DNA of 64,000 nt from a candidate division LCP-89 bacterium (GCA_025774555.1 JALGVT010000025.1:1-64000); one strand, 5' to 3'; shown: positions 26,701 through 36,569, counted from the first letter of the stretch. Notes: generated by a model from the letters alone, not told the origin. Numbers and translations: made by a program.

Positions 26701-28478
26701 AGCCGCAGTCCATAAGTCGAGCCGTCTTCAAGTATCACGCCACGCAAAGTCGCCTGCTGTATTGATCCAATCAGTTCAGCGCTGTCCCAATAAGGCGGAG
26801 CGGCAAATGGAACGCCTTCAGAAAGTTGAATCTGGTAGCGTTGCTGCTTCAGTTCGAAAATATCCCTGTAAACCCAGGATATTACCGGATTATTACTGAC
26901 TACGTGCATGGTGTCAACTTCCGCTGGCAGCTTTAAGCTGATGAGATAGCTCTTCGGCGCATGCACCGGACGGGACAGCTCAAATCCTTCCACCCCTTCA
27001 ACATTGAAAAAGACAGTTTCGCCGGGCTTCGCCTTTATCTGACCAATTTTGGGAATTGTCGCGGTCCCCACTTTCCCCTGTACTCTGAAAATACCGGTCG
27101 ATGGACCCGTCTCCCAGGCAAGCACAACGATCCCCTTCGGGTTGCTTACGCTGGAACGAAGACGCACCGGAATCCAATCAGCATGATAGGGATTGTTATC
27201 CTGAGCTCTCACCTCAAGGTAAATAGGCGCTTTATTACAAAGCGGCAGGGGCCAATCTTCGGAGTAACCTGCATCGCCCAGAAGATCAAAAAATGATATA
27301 TCCTGTGGTGAGTTAGGCAGATCCGGCGGCGGTGATTCCAGCACCGGATCATAAATGACTGAAACCTGCGAAGGATCGTCATAAGAATCATAGATGCGAG
27401 CTTCTAAATCGCTCTTAGAAGGTGGACCGAAATAATTGCCGCGCAAATCAAGGTCTTTTTCAAGAGCGTTTATATAGACGTCGTAACCTTCACCGGCGAG
27501 AAAGCAGTTTCCCTGAAAAATAGTCTCAATCTTGGCAGTGATATAAATGCTGTTGGCGTTATATTCAGCTCGATTGGATAATAGCACGTTGTTGCGAACG
27601 CGAGAAATCGCCTGCGTAACTGTATTGGAACAATACATGCCGCCGCCATGAACGCCCGCAACGTTATTCTCTATAATGTTCCCCACGATCTGAGGCGAAC
27701 TGAATGAAAAGTAGATGCCGCCACCGTGTTCACCTGCTCTGTTAGCCTGGAAAATGCAGCTCTCAACGACCGCGTTGGAGTAAAAGAAGCAGTTTACCCC
27801 TCCTCCTGATTCAAGCGATTCGTTCTCTTTGAATAAACAATCTTTTATATAGGGCGAAGCAAATTCATGGCAGAATATACCGCCGCCCTGAGCGCTCTTG
27901 TTATGACGTATTATCAAATCGGTCAGGTAAGGGGATGATTTGCGGCAATGGACCGCGCCGCCGATAAACTCCTTTGACGTCTTTCTTCCGGGTTGACCAC
28001 CGTATTCAACTATACAATGCGTCAGACGCGAGCCTTTGATATAATTTCCATCTTGATCGTAGGTGAGGGTCGTATCGGCTGTGGTAAAGCGGATATTGCC
28101 CCAATCGCCGGGGGCTGGAGTCTGGCTGGCGCTGGAGAATACAATGGGAGCTTCAAATGTCCCGACGGCGGAGATCCCGCCAACGATAATCAGGTTCGCA
28201 CCCTCTTCGAAGAGAACCTGCGTTCCCGGATCGATAGTCAGCACAATCCCTGCAGGGATTTTAAAATCCCCATCAATCAGGCGGGGTCCATCGGAAGGTT
28301 TCCAGGTCGTATTAACCGTAAGTTCGCCGCCTTTGCACCAGGCATCCTGACTTGGCGCCATCAGTCCCATCAGAAGCAACGCAAAGATAACGCTGATGGT
28401 GACTATTTTTAGATTACGATCGGCAGGAATGAAATAACCGGATGCAGCGATCGTCGGTTTAGTTTCCCGCAATGACAT
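23742..28478 (-). CDS. Secreted beta-helix plus FN3-repeat giant protein
   Basis: 1578 aa. A signal-type hydrophobic segment lies near residue 30-45. A right-handed beta-helix domain of about 350 residues follows (TVNTTWKPSDGPRLIDGDFKIPAGIVLTIDPGTQVLFEEG, then repeated GGGI.C... turns). About nine fibronectin-III-like modules come next, each with an E/DPDP..D...Y.L.. strand start. No T9SS sorting domain is seen; the C-terminus is EEQNQTEEGE, so it may be surface-attached another way. ATG 28478 has GGGG at a suitable distance and is preferred over an upstream in-frame start at 28520. It is likely adhesive or polysaccharide-binding. Confidence 0.75.
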   Translation of the reverse strand: MSLRETKPTIAASGYFIPADRNLKIVTISVIFALLLMGLMAPSQDAWCKGGELTVNTTWKPSDGPRLIDGDFKIPAGIVLTIDPGTQVLFEEGANLIIVGGISAVGTFEAPIVFSSASQTPAPGDWGNIRFTTADTTLTYDQDGNYIKGSRLTHCIVEYGGQPGRKTSKEFIGGAVHCRKSSPYLTDLIIRHNKSAQGGGIFCHEFASPYIKDCLFKENESLESGGGVNCFFYSNAVVESCIFQANRAGEHGGGIYFSFSSPQIVGNIIENNVAGVHGGGMYCSNTVTQAISRVRNNVLLSNRAEYNANSIYITAKIETIFQGNCFLAGEGYDVYINALEKDLDLRGNYFGPPSKSDLEARIYDSYDDPSQVSVIYDPVLESPPPDLPNSPQDISFFDLLGDAGYSEDWPLPLCNKAPIYLEVRAQDNNPYHADWIPVRLRSSVSNPKGIVVLAWETGPSTGIFRVQGKVGTATIPKIGQIKAKPGETVFFNVEGVEGFELSRPVHAPKSYLISLKLPAEVDTMHVVSNNPVISWVYRDIFELKQQRYQIQLSEGVPFAAPPYWDSAELIGSIQQATLRGVILEDGSTYGLRLRIFNGASWSDWADLTMHMNSVPTIPEPLLPDNGDIVREVRPEIRLTASTDAENDEIIYELQLYQDPEFTRVLAIEKEAVISGDQVRWAAPIDLADDAEYYWRARARDPYETGTWTEPGQFWVNLVEEPPLPFGLLDPQTGTEVYLLQPVFSWEETFDPDPLSSVRYRVFYSRNSDFTAATTLTIETESTFEKALKLLHNCSTYYWKVEAIDNSGRITVADEIGSFYVNTTPTIPSLTGPFAGEELHPEDVISWNPSTDPNPDDVITYHLQMTKEDFACPILAEAIDVVEVLLDQLGQYAQLEDNIEYRFRVRAEDNHGITSEWSKGTGLFFFNKQNDPPGPVAMPMSPDGGVVINPQPIFSWGAAADVDRSDSPEKLSYNIQFDQNDDFTEGVRQVQVMAGVTRVSVPGLTDNQQWHYRIRARDDDGAVSIWSAVKSFILNTENDPPLPFSLTSPEDGMSTYQLSGIDFNWEAARDPDPLDSLNYLIKIAYASDESRIVSEGKMAGTSWHLSDQLENRTEYVWWVEAEDLAGFRTSSSTKRLLYIDTTPTVPVALPVASGVVTGGETFTWNPSIDPDPNDQVSYDLRIVAVSNPGIAAAVVNDIDGAQVSGGIAASDVGGLAAQTDNLRYAVQVRAKDQHGAVSNWSRTSEFMLDLTNEAPAPPTLLEPSTETTTTTEIIVSWSAAEDSDPSDTPETIKYNLQVVEGTEFAAETVQERAVLSGAHSLTDLQLSDNQVWSLRVRAEDIRGGISGWSEPALLLVNTVEDAPTEPELIVPLKDAVFLTTEPVELSWTTSEDIDYGSSVSYEVVWWSGSDREAQNVGRNTSYTLTELTGDKDYNCKIIATDNTGLTSESSTIPFRVEIPNHPPQKFNLLYPENGKVELSPLFEFSWETAVDNDPDDEIRYTLYLAKDEYFQQDVRTYSDLERTSMTMDEPLEEGSTYFWKVKAQDRKGLTVWGSGSDQNAFRLTVAVLPEEQNQTEEGE

Positions 28479-28574
28479 TTTTTCCCCCAGAAAAAACCGA
28501 GATACACAGCGCAGATTCACTGTGGCAGATGATCTGTTTCAGTATGGCTTATTTTTATCTACTATACCGAAGAA

Positions 28575-28603
28575 ATAATAGCAAATTATTCCTGTATTAT
28601 CAA
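28575..28603 (-). promoter_or_regulatory. Promoter candidate of the beta-helix gene
   Basis: On the - strand TTGATA (28603-28598), a 17-base spacer and TATTAT (28580-28575) lie about 97 bases before the start codon at 28478. Confidence 0.6.
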
Positions 28604-28693
28604 GTATTTTCGGCAGCATTTCTCCCCCTGAGAAGGCTATTATCTCTAAAGAGTCTATTGTTAAGTAAAAAAGCTTACAAGAACCAGTAACAC

Positions 28694-28722
28694 AAAAAAG
28701 AGACGCACAACTGTGCGCCTCT
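28694..28722 (-). terminator. Terminator after the 1401-aa T9SS gene
   Basis: AGAGGCGCAC pairs with GTGCGTCTCT (one wobble) around a 4-base loop, followed by a run of six T. It is about 25 bases past the stop of the 1401-aa gene. Confidence 0.9.
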
Positions 28723-28746
28723 TTATCCATTGCTTTTTGTTTATTG

Positions 28747-31700
28747 TTACTTCAGCAGCAGCATCTTCATAATGCGTTGATTGCCTTCAGCCTGCAGACG
28801 GCAGAAGTAGATGCCGGACGGCATAGGCATGCCCTGCTGGTTAGCACCGTTCCAGGAAAGACGGTGAATACCGGCTTCATATTTCCTCGCATCGATAATT
28901 TGAGCAACTTCACGTCCCGCCGCGTCATAGATAGTAACGCTCACGTTGCTGTTTTCTGGCAGTTCGATATCGAACTGCGTGTTCGGATTGAACGGGTTCG
29001 GGAAGTTCGGTCCGACGATGTATTCCGTCGGCAGAGGCATCGCTGTGGCTGAAGTCTCCATTTCACTCGCTTCCTGACGACCGTTGATATCAACTGCCTC
29101 CAGGCGGTAGTGGTAGAGCTTCTCTGGTACGATCTCTTGTTTATCGACGAAGCTGTAATCGAAACCGGTCACTGTAGAACCCTGACATAAGAGTTCCGGG
29201 ATACTTTCATAGCTTGCCACGACAATCGGATTCTCAAATTCTGCTGACTCATCACGCAGTAACACAAAGCCCAGTGCGTCAACTTCGGATTCGGTCGTCC
29301 AGTCAACCTGGATCTTACCGAAACCACCTTTCGCCTGGAATGATGAAAGAGTAACCGGCAGCGAATAATCTGAAGCGGTGGTGTAACAACCAGTGCCCAT
29401 ATCCGACCAGTACCCCTGCGGATCCATCGTTTTGACGGCATAGTAGTGGTAACCTGCAGGCGCCCCGCCCATGTAGATTCTCCAGGAACTGGCGCTGTTG
29501 AACTGCGGTTCTCCTGAAGTCCCCACCGACGTTGCGGCGTCCCATTTGGTCTCATCGTCAATCTGAGCATCCGCCCAGCGGATCTCCATGTCTGAAACGT
29601 TGCCTGAAACCGCAGAACTGCCGTCATCATAACTTGAGGTGTTATCCCAGGTCGCATTGACATAGTACTGGTTCTGATCCTCGGATATATCGAAGCTCTG
29701 AGGAGTCGCCGGTTCGGTCGCATCAATTGTGAGCAAGCCGGTGGAATCAGTGAAGGTACTGTAGGTTACATAGACATAGCCAGTCTGATTGGTGACGGAA
29801 GAGGCGATATAGCGGTTGCTTGTAGTCGCGCCGCCCGTCTCAAATGATCCGCCGGTCAGATCGGAAACAGACCATGTCGCAGTGACGTCGTTGACATAAA
29901 TCTCATCTGCATTATATCCCGCGCAGTACATGTAATCGGTGCGGTTGTAATTTGCGCCGTTAGCTGCGCCAGCAACTTCTTGAGTGGTAACCTCACTGCC
30001 GCCGCCGCCCGTGGCATCACGGATAATGACGGAAGCTACAGTTGCATCCGCAGTAACAGTGATGTTCGAGATAGTTCGGTTGGTCAACCCGCCGTTCGCT
30101 GCAGTCAACGTACCGCCGGTAGCCGTCGCATCCGGGTTGAACGTCCAATTTGTGGATGTGCCGGATGCAGATGGTGATATCACGGTTGAAGACCATGTGG
30201 CAACATGGTTACCATAGGTGTTTCCGTATGTATCATAGCTAATTGACCAGAAGGTGATCGACTGTCCGGTGTTGAAAGTTTCACCATCGACGTATTCTGT
30301 GCCTCCGCCGCCGCTGGTATCTTCGATCCTGAGATAATTGGCAACGGTGCAATCGACGTTGAATTGGTCGCTGTTAGATGTGTACAATCCTGTTAAACCT
30401 CCACCAGAAGCGAGCCCTCGGATGCGGAAACCGGTCGCTGTCGCATCAAAGATAGTGGTTTCCTCCAGGGTTGTCCCGTTCGACAGGGTTACAATACCAC
30501 TAGACCAGGTGGAGGTTGTTCCATAATCCGGTGCGGTATTACCATTGGGAGCGTTCGCTCCCCCCTGACCCGTTCCTGATGGCGAGTTTGTCGGAGGAGT
30601 ACTTGAACCGCCGGTGGTAGTAATCGTTGAGCTTGTATAGGTTGTATCCACGTTGTTATAAGCATCGAGAGCGCCAATGTAAAACGTCGGCAACGCTGCT
30701 CCCGCTGTCTGTGTGGCATTCACAGGCGTGCTGGTCGGCGTCCCGCCCGAATTCACCCAGTCGATATGATTGGCGTCTTCAAACAGCACATAGAATCTGG
30801 TGGAGGTGGCGCCGGTCAGAGTTGGCGATCCCGAGTTGTCACTGGCGGTAATATCGACAGACGAGTAATCCTCGGTGAAGTCATAGAAACGGCTTGCTAG
30901 ATCAGACGTTGAAAAACCGTTGTCGAATGTGACTGAGACATTACTGAGTGGATAGGGATTGGTATTTAGTGTTGGTCCAGTTCCGTCAGGTGCGTCGCCT
31001 GCTGTCGTAACGAAATCAACATCACGGGTGCCGGTCTCTGTTACCAGGTTATTATTGTTATCCACTATGAGCAGGGTCATTCCAAAGGCATTCCCTGCTT
31101 TTGCCCAGATGCCGTTGCCGCCATAACCACTGAAGTCAGGAGTACCGCTTATACCGTTGCCGCTGGAGAAAGTTTGACCGGGTAATTTGATCAAAATCTT
31201 GCTGGCGGCTCCTGCTGTGATCTGGAAATCAGTTGAATCCGGGAAGTAGCTTGCATTGTTTACTTTGATCTCCCATGTACCCAGGTCACTATCGATGTAG
31301 TAGAAGTTGCCGGTTGATGCGTTGTTCAGATCAATCGAGCCGACTGGAGATCCGCCAGAAGTAGCACGGAATTGACCACCCGTTGATTCAGTTGAGAGAC
31401 CGATCGTCTGTGTGACAGATTCCGTATTACCGTAGTTGTCTTCAATGGCAAACTCCCACTGCCCAGATTCAGTGTTTACGGGGACGGAAGATGGAACTAT
31501 AGTCAGGTCAATATGGTGTGCATCCTGCAGATTCTCAGTGGAACTGGAATTTGCCGTGTTCGCCTGATTATCATAAGCCTGCGCGCGGTAGTAAACATAG
31601 GCAGTGCCGAAGGTATATGTCGCGCCATAAGGCGAAGACGTGTCTGTGCCTTCAGTCGTCCAGCTTGAACCGTTATCCGATCCCTGAAAGCGGATTCCTG

Positions 31701-32952
31701 CGAGTGAAGCATCCGCTCCGGCGCCCGCGCTCGCCGTCCAGTTCACGGAAGCCCCGGTCATAAAGGTGGCGCCTGTCGGCGTGTCAAGAGTCGGTACTGC
31801 AGGATCTATTCCATCTGAAGCAGTAATATGCGGCGAAGTAGTGCTGGCACAGTCATTGCCGGCGCTATCTTCAAATTCATTCGTGCCAGTGGTGAACTGC
31901 ACCGTTGGAGTAGCGCCGCGGTCGCCTAAATCAGCAACGGTCAGCGTAACGGTCGTGGTGCTGCTTGAACCCAGGGGCGTCAGGGCAGAAACAGCTTTGT
32001 TTCCACTATAGGTAATCGTCCAGTTATTGATTGCGTCTGCATTGAGTGCTGGTGTGGTAACAGCTTCCGAAAAGGTAACCACGATGGTTGTCAGACTGGT
32101 CGCCTGAGCAGATTGCACTGTCGGAGCTGTAACGTCAGCGCTGGAGAGGTAACCGGTGCCTTGAGTGCTGCCTGTTGTAGTTGTTCCAGTGATGCTAGGG
32201 TAGCTCCCATCATCCCAAACCAGCACCGTCATACGGACCGATTTGTGCGATGCGGATAACTGCTCTACGATTGCCGATGAACCAGCAGTCAGATCGAGGT
32301 TAGGTGACGTTCCAGTGAAGGCAACGTCATTGGTGATGCTGTTTACCGGTGAAGAGGTGCCGGTACCGTCAGTCGTTGTGTACCTTTCGAGGTTGACCTG
32401 GAAAAGAGTGCCATCCCAGTCGCCTCCGCTATTCGATGAAAGCGGCACATCGTCAGTATTCACAACCGGATCTTCGCCCGAACCACCATGACCAAAAGCA
32501 CCGAAAATCAGTGTGCCTGCCGTGGCATCCATTGGATCAGGTCTGTATATACCAGAATCGCTGACAGGGAGGAATTCGCTGGGAATAACCTTTCCGTTAT
32601 AGTAGAGCGCCAATTCAACCTTACCCCTGATACCGGTGAACATATCGAGGGACACGGAAGCGCTGAACTGTCCGGACGCATTGGTCGTCACTTCCAGCGG
32701 CAGATTGAATCCCCTGTAAATAGCGGGCTCTTCGTTCTGGATGTTGACAACCGCGCCGAACCCGGTTAAGAGTTCGCCCGATTCAAATCCGGAGCCGGTA
32801 ATCGTAACCCGATCACCGTTGCGAACAGGCATATTGCCATAAACTTGAATTTCTGGATTCCCCCAAGCTACTCCGTATCCGGTTGCCGGAATGGAGAACA
32901 GGATTGCCAGTCCAATTATCGGGAACAGGCTCGCCCAAAATCCTCTTCTCAT
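28747..32952 (-). CDS. Large T9SS-exported Ig-like repeat protein
   Basis: 1401 aa. A signal peptide (RRGFWASLFPIIGLAILFSIPATGYG) is followed by Ser/Thr/Gly-rich Ig-like modules. One of these (TVQSAQATSLTTIVVTFSEAVTT...INNWTI) resembles the SbsA/Big-type Ig domain. The last 85 residues are a T9SS type A sorting domain: FPNPFNPNTQFDIELPENSNVSVTIYDAAGREVAQI ... GIYFCRLQAEG ... KMLLLK. So the protein should cross the outer membrane by T9SS and lose or display its C-terminus. No enzymatic motif is recognised; an adhesin or surface-matrix role is likely. Confidence 0.78.
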   Translation of the reverse strand: MRRGFWASLFPIIGLAILFSIPATGYGVAWGNPEIQVYGNMPVRNGDRVTITGSGFESGELLTGFGAVVNIQNEEPAIYRGFNLPLEVTTNASGQFSASVSLDMFTGIRGKVELALYYNGKVIPSEFLPVSDSGIYRPDPMDATAGTLIFGAFGHGGSGEDPVVNTDDVPLSSNSGGDWDGTLFQVNLERYTTTDGTGTSSPVNSITNDVAFTGTSPNLDLTAGSSAIVEQLSASHKSVRMTVLVWDDGSYPSITGTTTTGSTQGTGYLSSADVTAPTVQSAQATSLTTIVVTFSEAVTTPALNADAINNWTITYSGNKAVSALTPLGSSSTTTVTLTVADLGDRGATPTVQFTTGTNEFEDSAGNDCASTTSPHITASDGIDPAVPTLDTPTGATFMTGASVNWTASAGAGADASLAGIRFQGSDNGSSWTTEGTDTSSPYGATYTFGTAYVYYRAQAYDNQANTANSSSTENLQDAHHIDLTIVPSSVPVNTESGQWEFAIEDNYGNTESVTQTIGLSTESTGGQFRATSGGSPVGSIDLNNASTGNFYYIDSDLGTWEIKVNNASYFPDSTDFQITAGAASKILIKLPGQTFSSGNGISGTPDFSGYGGNGIWAKAGNAFGMTLLIVDNNNNLVTETGTRDVDFVTTAGDAPDGTGPTLNTNPYPLSNVSVTFDNGFSTSDLASRFYDFTEDYSSVDITASDNSGSPTLTGATSTRFYVLFEDANHIDWVNSGGTPTSTPVNATQTAGAALPTFYIGALDAYNNVDTTYTSSTITTTGGSSTPPTNSPSGTGQGGANAPNGNTAPDYGTTSTWSSGIVTLSNGTTLEETTIFDATATGFRIRGLASGGGLTGLYTSNSDQFNVDCTVANYLRIEDTSGGGGTEYVDGETFNTGQSITFWSISYDTYGNTYGNHVATWSSTVISPSASGTSTNWTFNPDATATGGTLTAANGGLTNRTISNITVTADATVASVIIRDATGGGGSEVTTQEVAGAANGANYNRTDYMYCAGYNADEIYVNDVTATWSVSDLTGGSFETGGATTSNRYIASSVTNQTGYVYVTYSTFTDSTGLLTIDATEPATPQSFDISEDQNQYYVNATWDNTSSYDDGSSAVSGNVSDMEIRWADAQIDDETKWDAATSVGTSGEPQFNSASSWRIYMGGAPAGYHYYAVKTMDPQGYWSDMGTGCYTTASDYSLPVTLSSFQAKGGFGKIQVDWTTESEVDALGFVLLRDESAEFENPIVVASYESIPELLCQGSTVTGFDYSFVDKQEIVPEKLYHYRLEAVDINGRQEASEMETSATAMPLPTEYIVGPNFPNPFNPNTQFDIELPENSNVSVTIYDAAGREVAQIIDARKYEAGIHRLSWNGANQQGMPMPSGIYFCRLQAEGNQRIMKMLLLK

Positions 32953-33097
32953 TGCATCCTCCCTTACATTTAGTCGTAATTCCCCTGAATAACAGGAGTC
33001 GCTGACTTTCAGCGCAAACGATATGCTTCAGATATTATTGACTATTTCGTTGCTTCCGCACAGTACGTGCAGAACAGTCCTTTCGCAAATAGAAATA

Positions 33098-33146
33098 ACT
33101 TGCGCAAGTGTTAGATCAAGATATACTCGTGGGGTTGCTAAGTCAA
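33098..33146 (-). promoter_or_regulatory. Promoter with start-site palindrome
   Basis: On the - strand TTGACT (33146-33141), a 17-base spacer and TATCTT (33123-33118) form a good promoter. The predicted start is near 33111. A perfect 12-bp palindrome ACTTGCGCAAGT (33098-33109) lies directly on the first transcribed bases, the place where a repressor would block polymerase. Confidence 0.6.
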
Positions 33147-33263
33147 GTTTTTTTTATTTTTCTTAGGGGGGTATAAAGTGGTAAGAGGTAATGTTCTAAG
33201 CCACAGCAGGACGAAGTTTCCCGCTGTTGCCGAGAGGTATTTCAGGAAGATCTGTTAGATCGT

Positions 33264-33289
33264 GCAGTCAGACGCCCTCGTCTGACTGC
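33264..33289. repeat. Perfect 11-bp stem palindrome after the protease gene
   Basis: GCAGTCAGACG and CGTCTGACTGC form a perfect stem around CCCT, 10 bases past the stop of the protease gene. No T-run follows. The core resembles hairpins at 2992 and about 19836 and a decayed version near 41727, so it is a dispersed palindrome family that may serve as a transcript end. Confidence 0.6.
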
Positions 33290-33299
33290 TAAGTATTAG

Positions 33300-36107
33300 T
33301 CACTTCAGCCAGAGCACTTTCGCGATGGATTGCCCATAATCGGTTCTGCCGCGTAGGAAATAGATACCGGAAGCTCCCTCCCAGCGGGGTATCGACAGAC
33401 TGTAAGCGCCGCCCTGTGAGTAATAGCTGTTCTGCATCGATACCGAACGCCCCAGCGGATCGATCAGGTCGAATGACACTTTACCCGGTCCGAGCACTGT
33501 AAAGCTGATGCGGATCGATCCGTTCGACGGTCGGGGAAAGACCTCGTCAATAGAGAATCCGGTCGCCGAGGGATCATCGATCCCGGAACCATCTGAAGAA
33601 ATGGTCTGCCATATATCGACAGCCGCGTCCGCGTTATCTTTTAAATCATCGAGGTCTTCTCCACCCAGCACAGCGAATACAACTTCAACGTCTTCGTCAG
33701 GAAGCAGAGAGAAATAACCTGCAGACAGCATGTTTTTTTGGTCATCGGGTCCGAAGCTGGAAATCTGGACAAATCCGGAGGACATGTATTGATATTTCTG
33801 TGCATCGTTAGGTGGATATTGGACCGAGCTATCCATGACCCGGAAAGCGGCGGCGGAATGAGACAGCAGGCTCATTCCATAATAGCGGATATTAGGCGCC
33901 TGCGCCGACCCGTTGAAAGTATACCCGAGCCCTCTGGAGGCATCCCAACTGGATTCATTCTCGTTATAATAGGTGAGATCCCAATCCATATAAAGCCCGA
34001 CATAGAGATTATCCAGAACGCTGCCTGAAACGTTCTGCAGATTGAAGGATAGTATCACGAAGTCATCGTATGGCGGTGAACTCCAGGCGTAGCTGTGCTG
34101 CGTTACTTCAACGCCAACCTGCTCCGAAGCTGGCGGACGGGTATCGCGGTACACTGCTACTCCCGCCTGGTCGGCAGCGACGCCGCTGGATATAACCAGT
34201 TCCCCACCCGACGTCCGGGAAAAATCGAAGCGATCCTGCGATAAATCACTGCCGAAGACGCCATCGCTGACGCGGTCTTCCGAGGTCCCCACAACCAGGG
34301 ATCCATGATACAGAGCATTTGTCCCCCAGACAGGGAAACGGAAACCAGACCCGATATCCTGCGGCTGTCCGGAAACCGGATTATGGAAACCGAATACACC
34401 GAAATCGGTCAGTGTGAAAATCACGTTGCCGGTATCGTGATTCGCAAATGCAGGTGATATCCACAATGAAGATGTAAGTGAGGCAGAATAGAAATTCTCA
34501 GTTTCTACCGTAAAGTATATCGGGACTTCAGTGTTGCTCACAGCCCAGGACTGAATAGAGATTGTGAACGGATTTGATAGATTATTGGAAGTTTCGCCCG
34601 CGCCGATACCGGAAAGGATCCAACTATTCTGTAAAACCTGAATAGCGCTGTTGCCGGAACTTAGCGTTACCTCTATATTAGATGCGTCGTCACCATCATT
34701 TTGCAAAGTCAGGATCAGATCCGCAGTCTCATTCGGATCGAGTTTTCCGTCATAATCGCCGCTGGTTTCAACGAATGACACGTCAGCAATCCGCAAGCCA
34801 GGAGCCGATTCAGCAACGGCTCGGTAAGCGTTAATACGTCCTGTGCCTATCATACCTGTATAGAGAGAGTTTTTCGCTGAAATATCGTCTGCGGTATAGA
34901 GTAACTGCGCCCAGACTTGATTCGCATTCCAGGTCGGATAAACCGATTTAATTAAGGCAGCAACTCCCGCCGCAAGCGGCGTGGACATCGACGTCCCGCC
35001 GGCGTGCCCATAGCCGTTGGGTATCAGTGATAATATGTCAACACCCGGCGCACATACTGAAATCCACGTGCCGTAATTGGAATTCGAAGCGAGTTCGTCA
35101 TCCGGCTGAGTATTCGCGACCGCTATGACGCCATCATAGGCTGCCGGGTAGTGTGGACTTGAAGTGCCTTCATTGCCTGCCGCGGCTAATATCAGACATC
35201 CCTGAGTGCGGGCATCGTTGATCACGTCCTCTTCATAACCGTAAGACGTCGGTCCACCCCAGGAAAGACTGATGATATCCGCTCCGTTGTGCGCGGCATA
35301 AATTATCCCTTCAATGCCGTAATTGATAAATCCGCCCTGTCCGGTTCGGACCGGCATGACCTTACACGAAGGCGCCACGCCGACAACGCCCCTGCCATTA
35401 TTCATTACAGCTCCCACCAAACCAGCGGTATGCGTTCCGTGGTAATCATCATTTTCAGGCGCGGGATCGTTGTCGTTCCCTTCAAAATCCCACCCCATCA
35501 CGTCATCGATGAAGCCGTTCTCATCATCATCTAAGCCGTTGTTGGCGCTCTCCCCGGGATTCGACCAGATATTCGCTCCGAGATCTGGATGATCCCACTC
35601 CGTGCCGTTGTCAACTATAGCTACTACAATCGCAGGATCACCCTGCACAATATCCCATGCCGCTGGAGCCTGAATCAGCGGATAAAACCATTGATCGGGA
35701 TAAAAGGGATCGCCCGGCACGTTATCGGATCCGCGCGGCGCTCCGCTTTCCTTATTGATAGACGTATAGCGCGCCGGCTTCTCTTCAGCATATTCCGTCC
35801 CCGGCAGACTGCACAATGCGTCAATCAGTTTCCCGACGTCAGCATCTGTGACTTCCAACCGGAGCACCCGCTTTAATCCCACCGGATCGGATTTTAAAGG
35901 AAAATAAACCGCAGTCGTAACCTTCGATATCTGAAAATCCCTCAGGCAGACGTCCAGATCCGCGTCGCCGGTAATCCATTCGGAATCAACTATACGTGGA
36001 GAGAGCTTCTCGTGCCACTTCAGATACAATACAGTAGTACTGCTCCCTGACGCCAGAGCGGCACAAGTTATCATCATCCACAGACCGATTGTTTGAGCGA
36101 TTCGCAC
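33300..36107 (-). CDS. Subtilisin-like serine protease (S8), T9SS-exported
   Basis: 935 aa. A signal peptide is followed by an inhibitory propeptide-like region (about 25-130). The S8 domain has Asp166 in AIVDNGTEWDHPDLG, His223 in HGTHTAG, Asn312 in AAAGNEG and Ser373 in GTSMSTPLAAG, so the triad is complete. A calcium-type insert (DENGFIDDVMGWDFEGND) sits between D and H. Beta-sandwich modules follow, then a T9SS sorting domain (PRPSNGSIRISF ... SGIYFLRGRTDYG ... KVLWLK). The start is GTG with AGGAG upstream. Likely an extracellular nutrient or processing protease; thioredoxin is the gene before it. Confidence 0.9.
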   Translation of the reverse strand: MRIAQTIGLWMMITCAALASGSSTTVLYLKWHEKLSPRIVDSEWITGDADLDVCLRDFQISKVTTAVYFPLKSDPVGLKRVLRLEVTDADVGKLIDALCSLPGTEYAEEKPARYTSINKESGAPRGSDNVPGDPFYPDQWFYPLIQAPAAWDIVQGDPAIVVAIVDNGTEWDHPDLGANIWSNPGESANNGLDDDENGFIDDVMGWDFEGNDNDPAPENDDYHGTHTAGLVGAVMNNGRGVVGVAPSCKVMPVRTGQGGFINYGIEGIIYAAHNGADIISLSWGGPTSYGYEEDVINDARTQGCLILAAAGNEGTSSPHYPAAYDGVIAVANTQPDDELASNSNYGTWISVCAPGVDILSLIPNGYGHAGGTSMSTPLAAGVAALIKSVYPTWNANQVWAQLLYTADDISAKNSLYTGMIGTGRINAYRAVAESAPGLRIADVSFVETSGDYDGKLDPNETADLILTLQNDGDDASNIEVTLSSGNSAIQVLQNSWILSGIGAGETSNNLSNPFTISIQSWAVSNTEVPIYFTVETENFYSASLTSSLWISPAFANHDTGNVIFTLTDFGVFGFHNPVSGQPQDIGSGFRFPVWGTNALYHGSLVVGTSEDRVSDGVFGSDLSQDRFDFSRTSGGELVISSGVAADQAGVAVYRDTRPPASEQVGVEVTQHSYAWSSPPYDDFVILSFNLQNVSGSVLDNLYVGLYMDWDLTYYNENESSWDASRGLGYTFNGSAQAPNIRYYGMSLLSHSAAAFRVMDSSVQYPPNDAQKYQYMSSGFVQISSFGPDDQKNMLSAGYFSLLPDEDVEVVFAVLGGEDLDDLKDNADAAVDIWQTISSDGSGIDDPSATGFSIDEVFPRPSNGSIRISFTVLGPGKVSFDLIDPLGRSVSMQNSYYSQGGAYSLSIPRWEGASGIYFLRGRTDYGQSIAKVLWLK

Positions 36108-36169
36108 CTTGGCTGCTCCTTCATTTCAACTTCATTTTATTCGGAATGATATAGAGTCCCGCTTTGAAT

Positions 36170-36493
36170 TTAAAGGTGTTTGCCGATCTTATCGGTGATA
36201 TAGTTCTTCGGAACGCTCCCGATTATAGACTCGACAGCCTGCCCCCCTTTGAAAAGCAGCAGTGTGGGGATACTGCGGATGCCAAACTCTGTGGCGTGCT
36301 GGGAACTATCATCGACGTTGACTTTACAGACTTTGATCTTCCCCTCGTACTCGTCTGCGATCTCCTCGACAATTGGGCCAATCATCTTACAGGGACCACA
36401 CCAGGGCGCCCAGAAATCTACCAGAACGGGAAGGTCATTGTCCAGCACTTCTGACTGGAAAGTTGCATCGCTTAAATGCAGTGGTGCACTCAT
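36170..36493 (-). CDS. trxA: Thioredoxin
   Basis: 107 aa. The active site [13 protein letters not shown] and the cis-proline region [13 protein letters not shown] are intact, so this is a functional cytoplasmic disulfide reductase. No signal peptide. A Shine-Dalgarno AGGAG is 12-13 bases before the ATG. It is one of three tandem genes (receiver, V4R, thioredoxin), then the protease. Confidence 0.95.
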   Translation of the reverse strand: MSAPLHLSDATFQSEVLDNDLPVLVDFWAPWCGPCKMIGPIVEEIADEYEGKIKVCKVNVDDSSQHATEFGIRSIPTLLLFKGGQAVESIIGSVPKNYITDKIGKHL

Positions 36494-36569
36494 TGGTTCT
36501 CCATCTCCTGATTTATAACGTATTTTTTCTTGATTTAATCTAATCGTTAAATCTATTACATTTAAATGT

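Larger units (their letters stand above)
32953..33299. other. Leader and intergenic region before the 1401-aa gene
   Basis: There is no gene in these 347 bases. They hold the promoter and operator-like palindrome of the gene to the left (33098-33146), a long 5' leader of about 160 bases, and a hairpin repeat (33264-33289) just past the stop of the protease gene. Confidence 0.7.
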
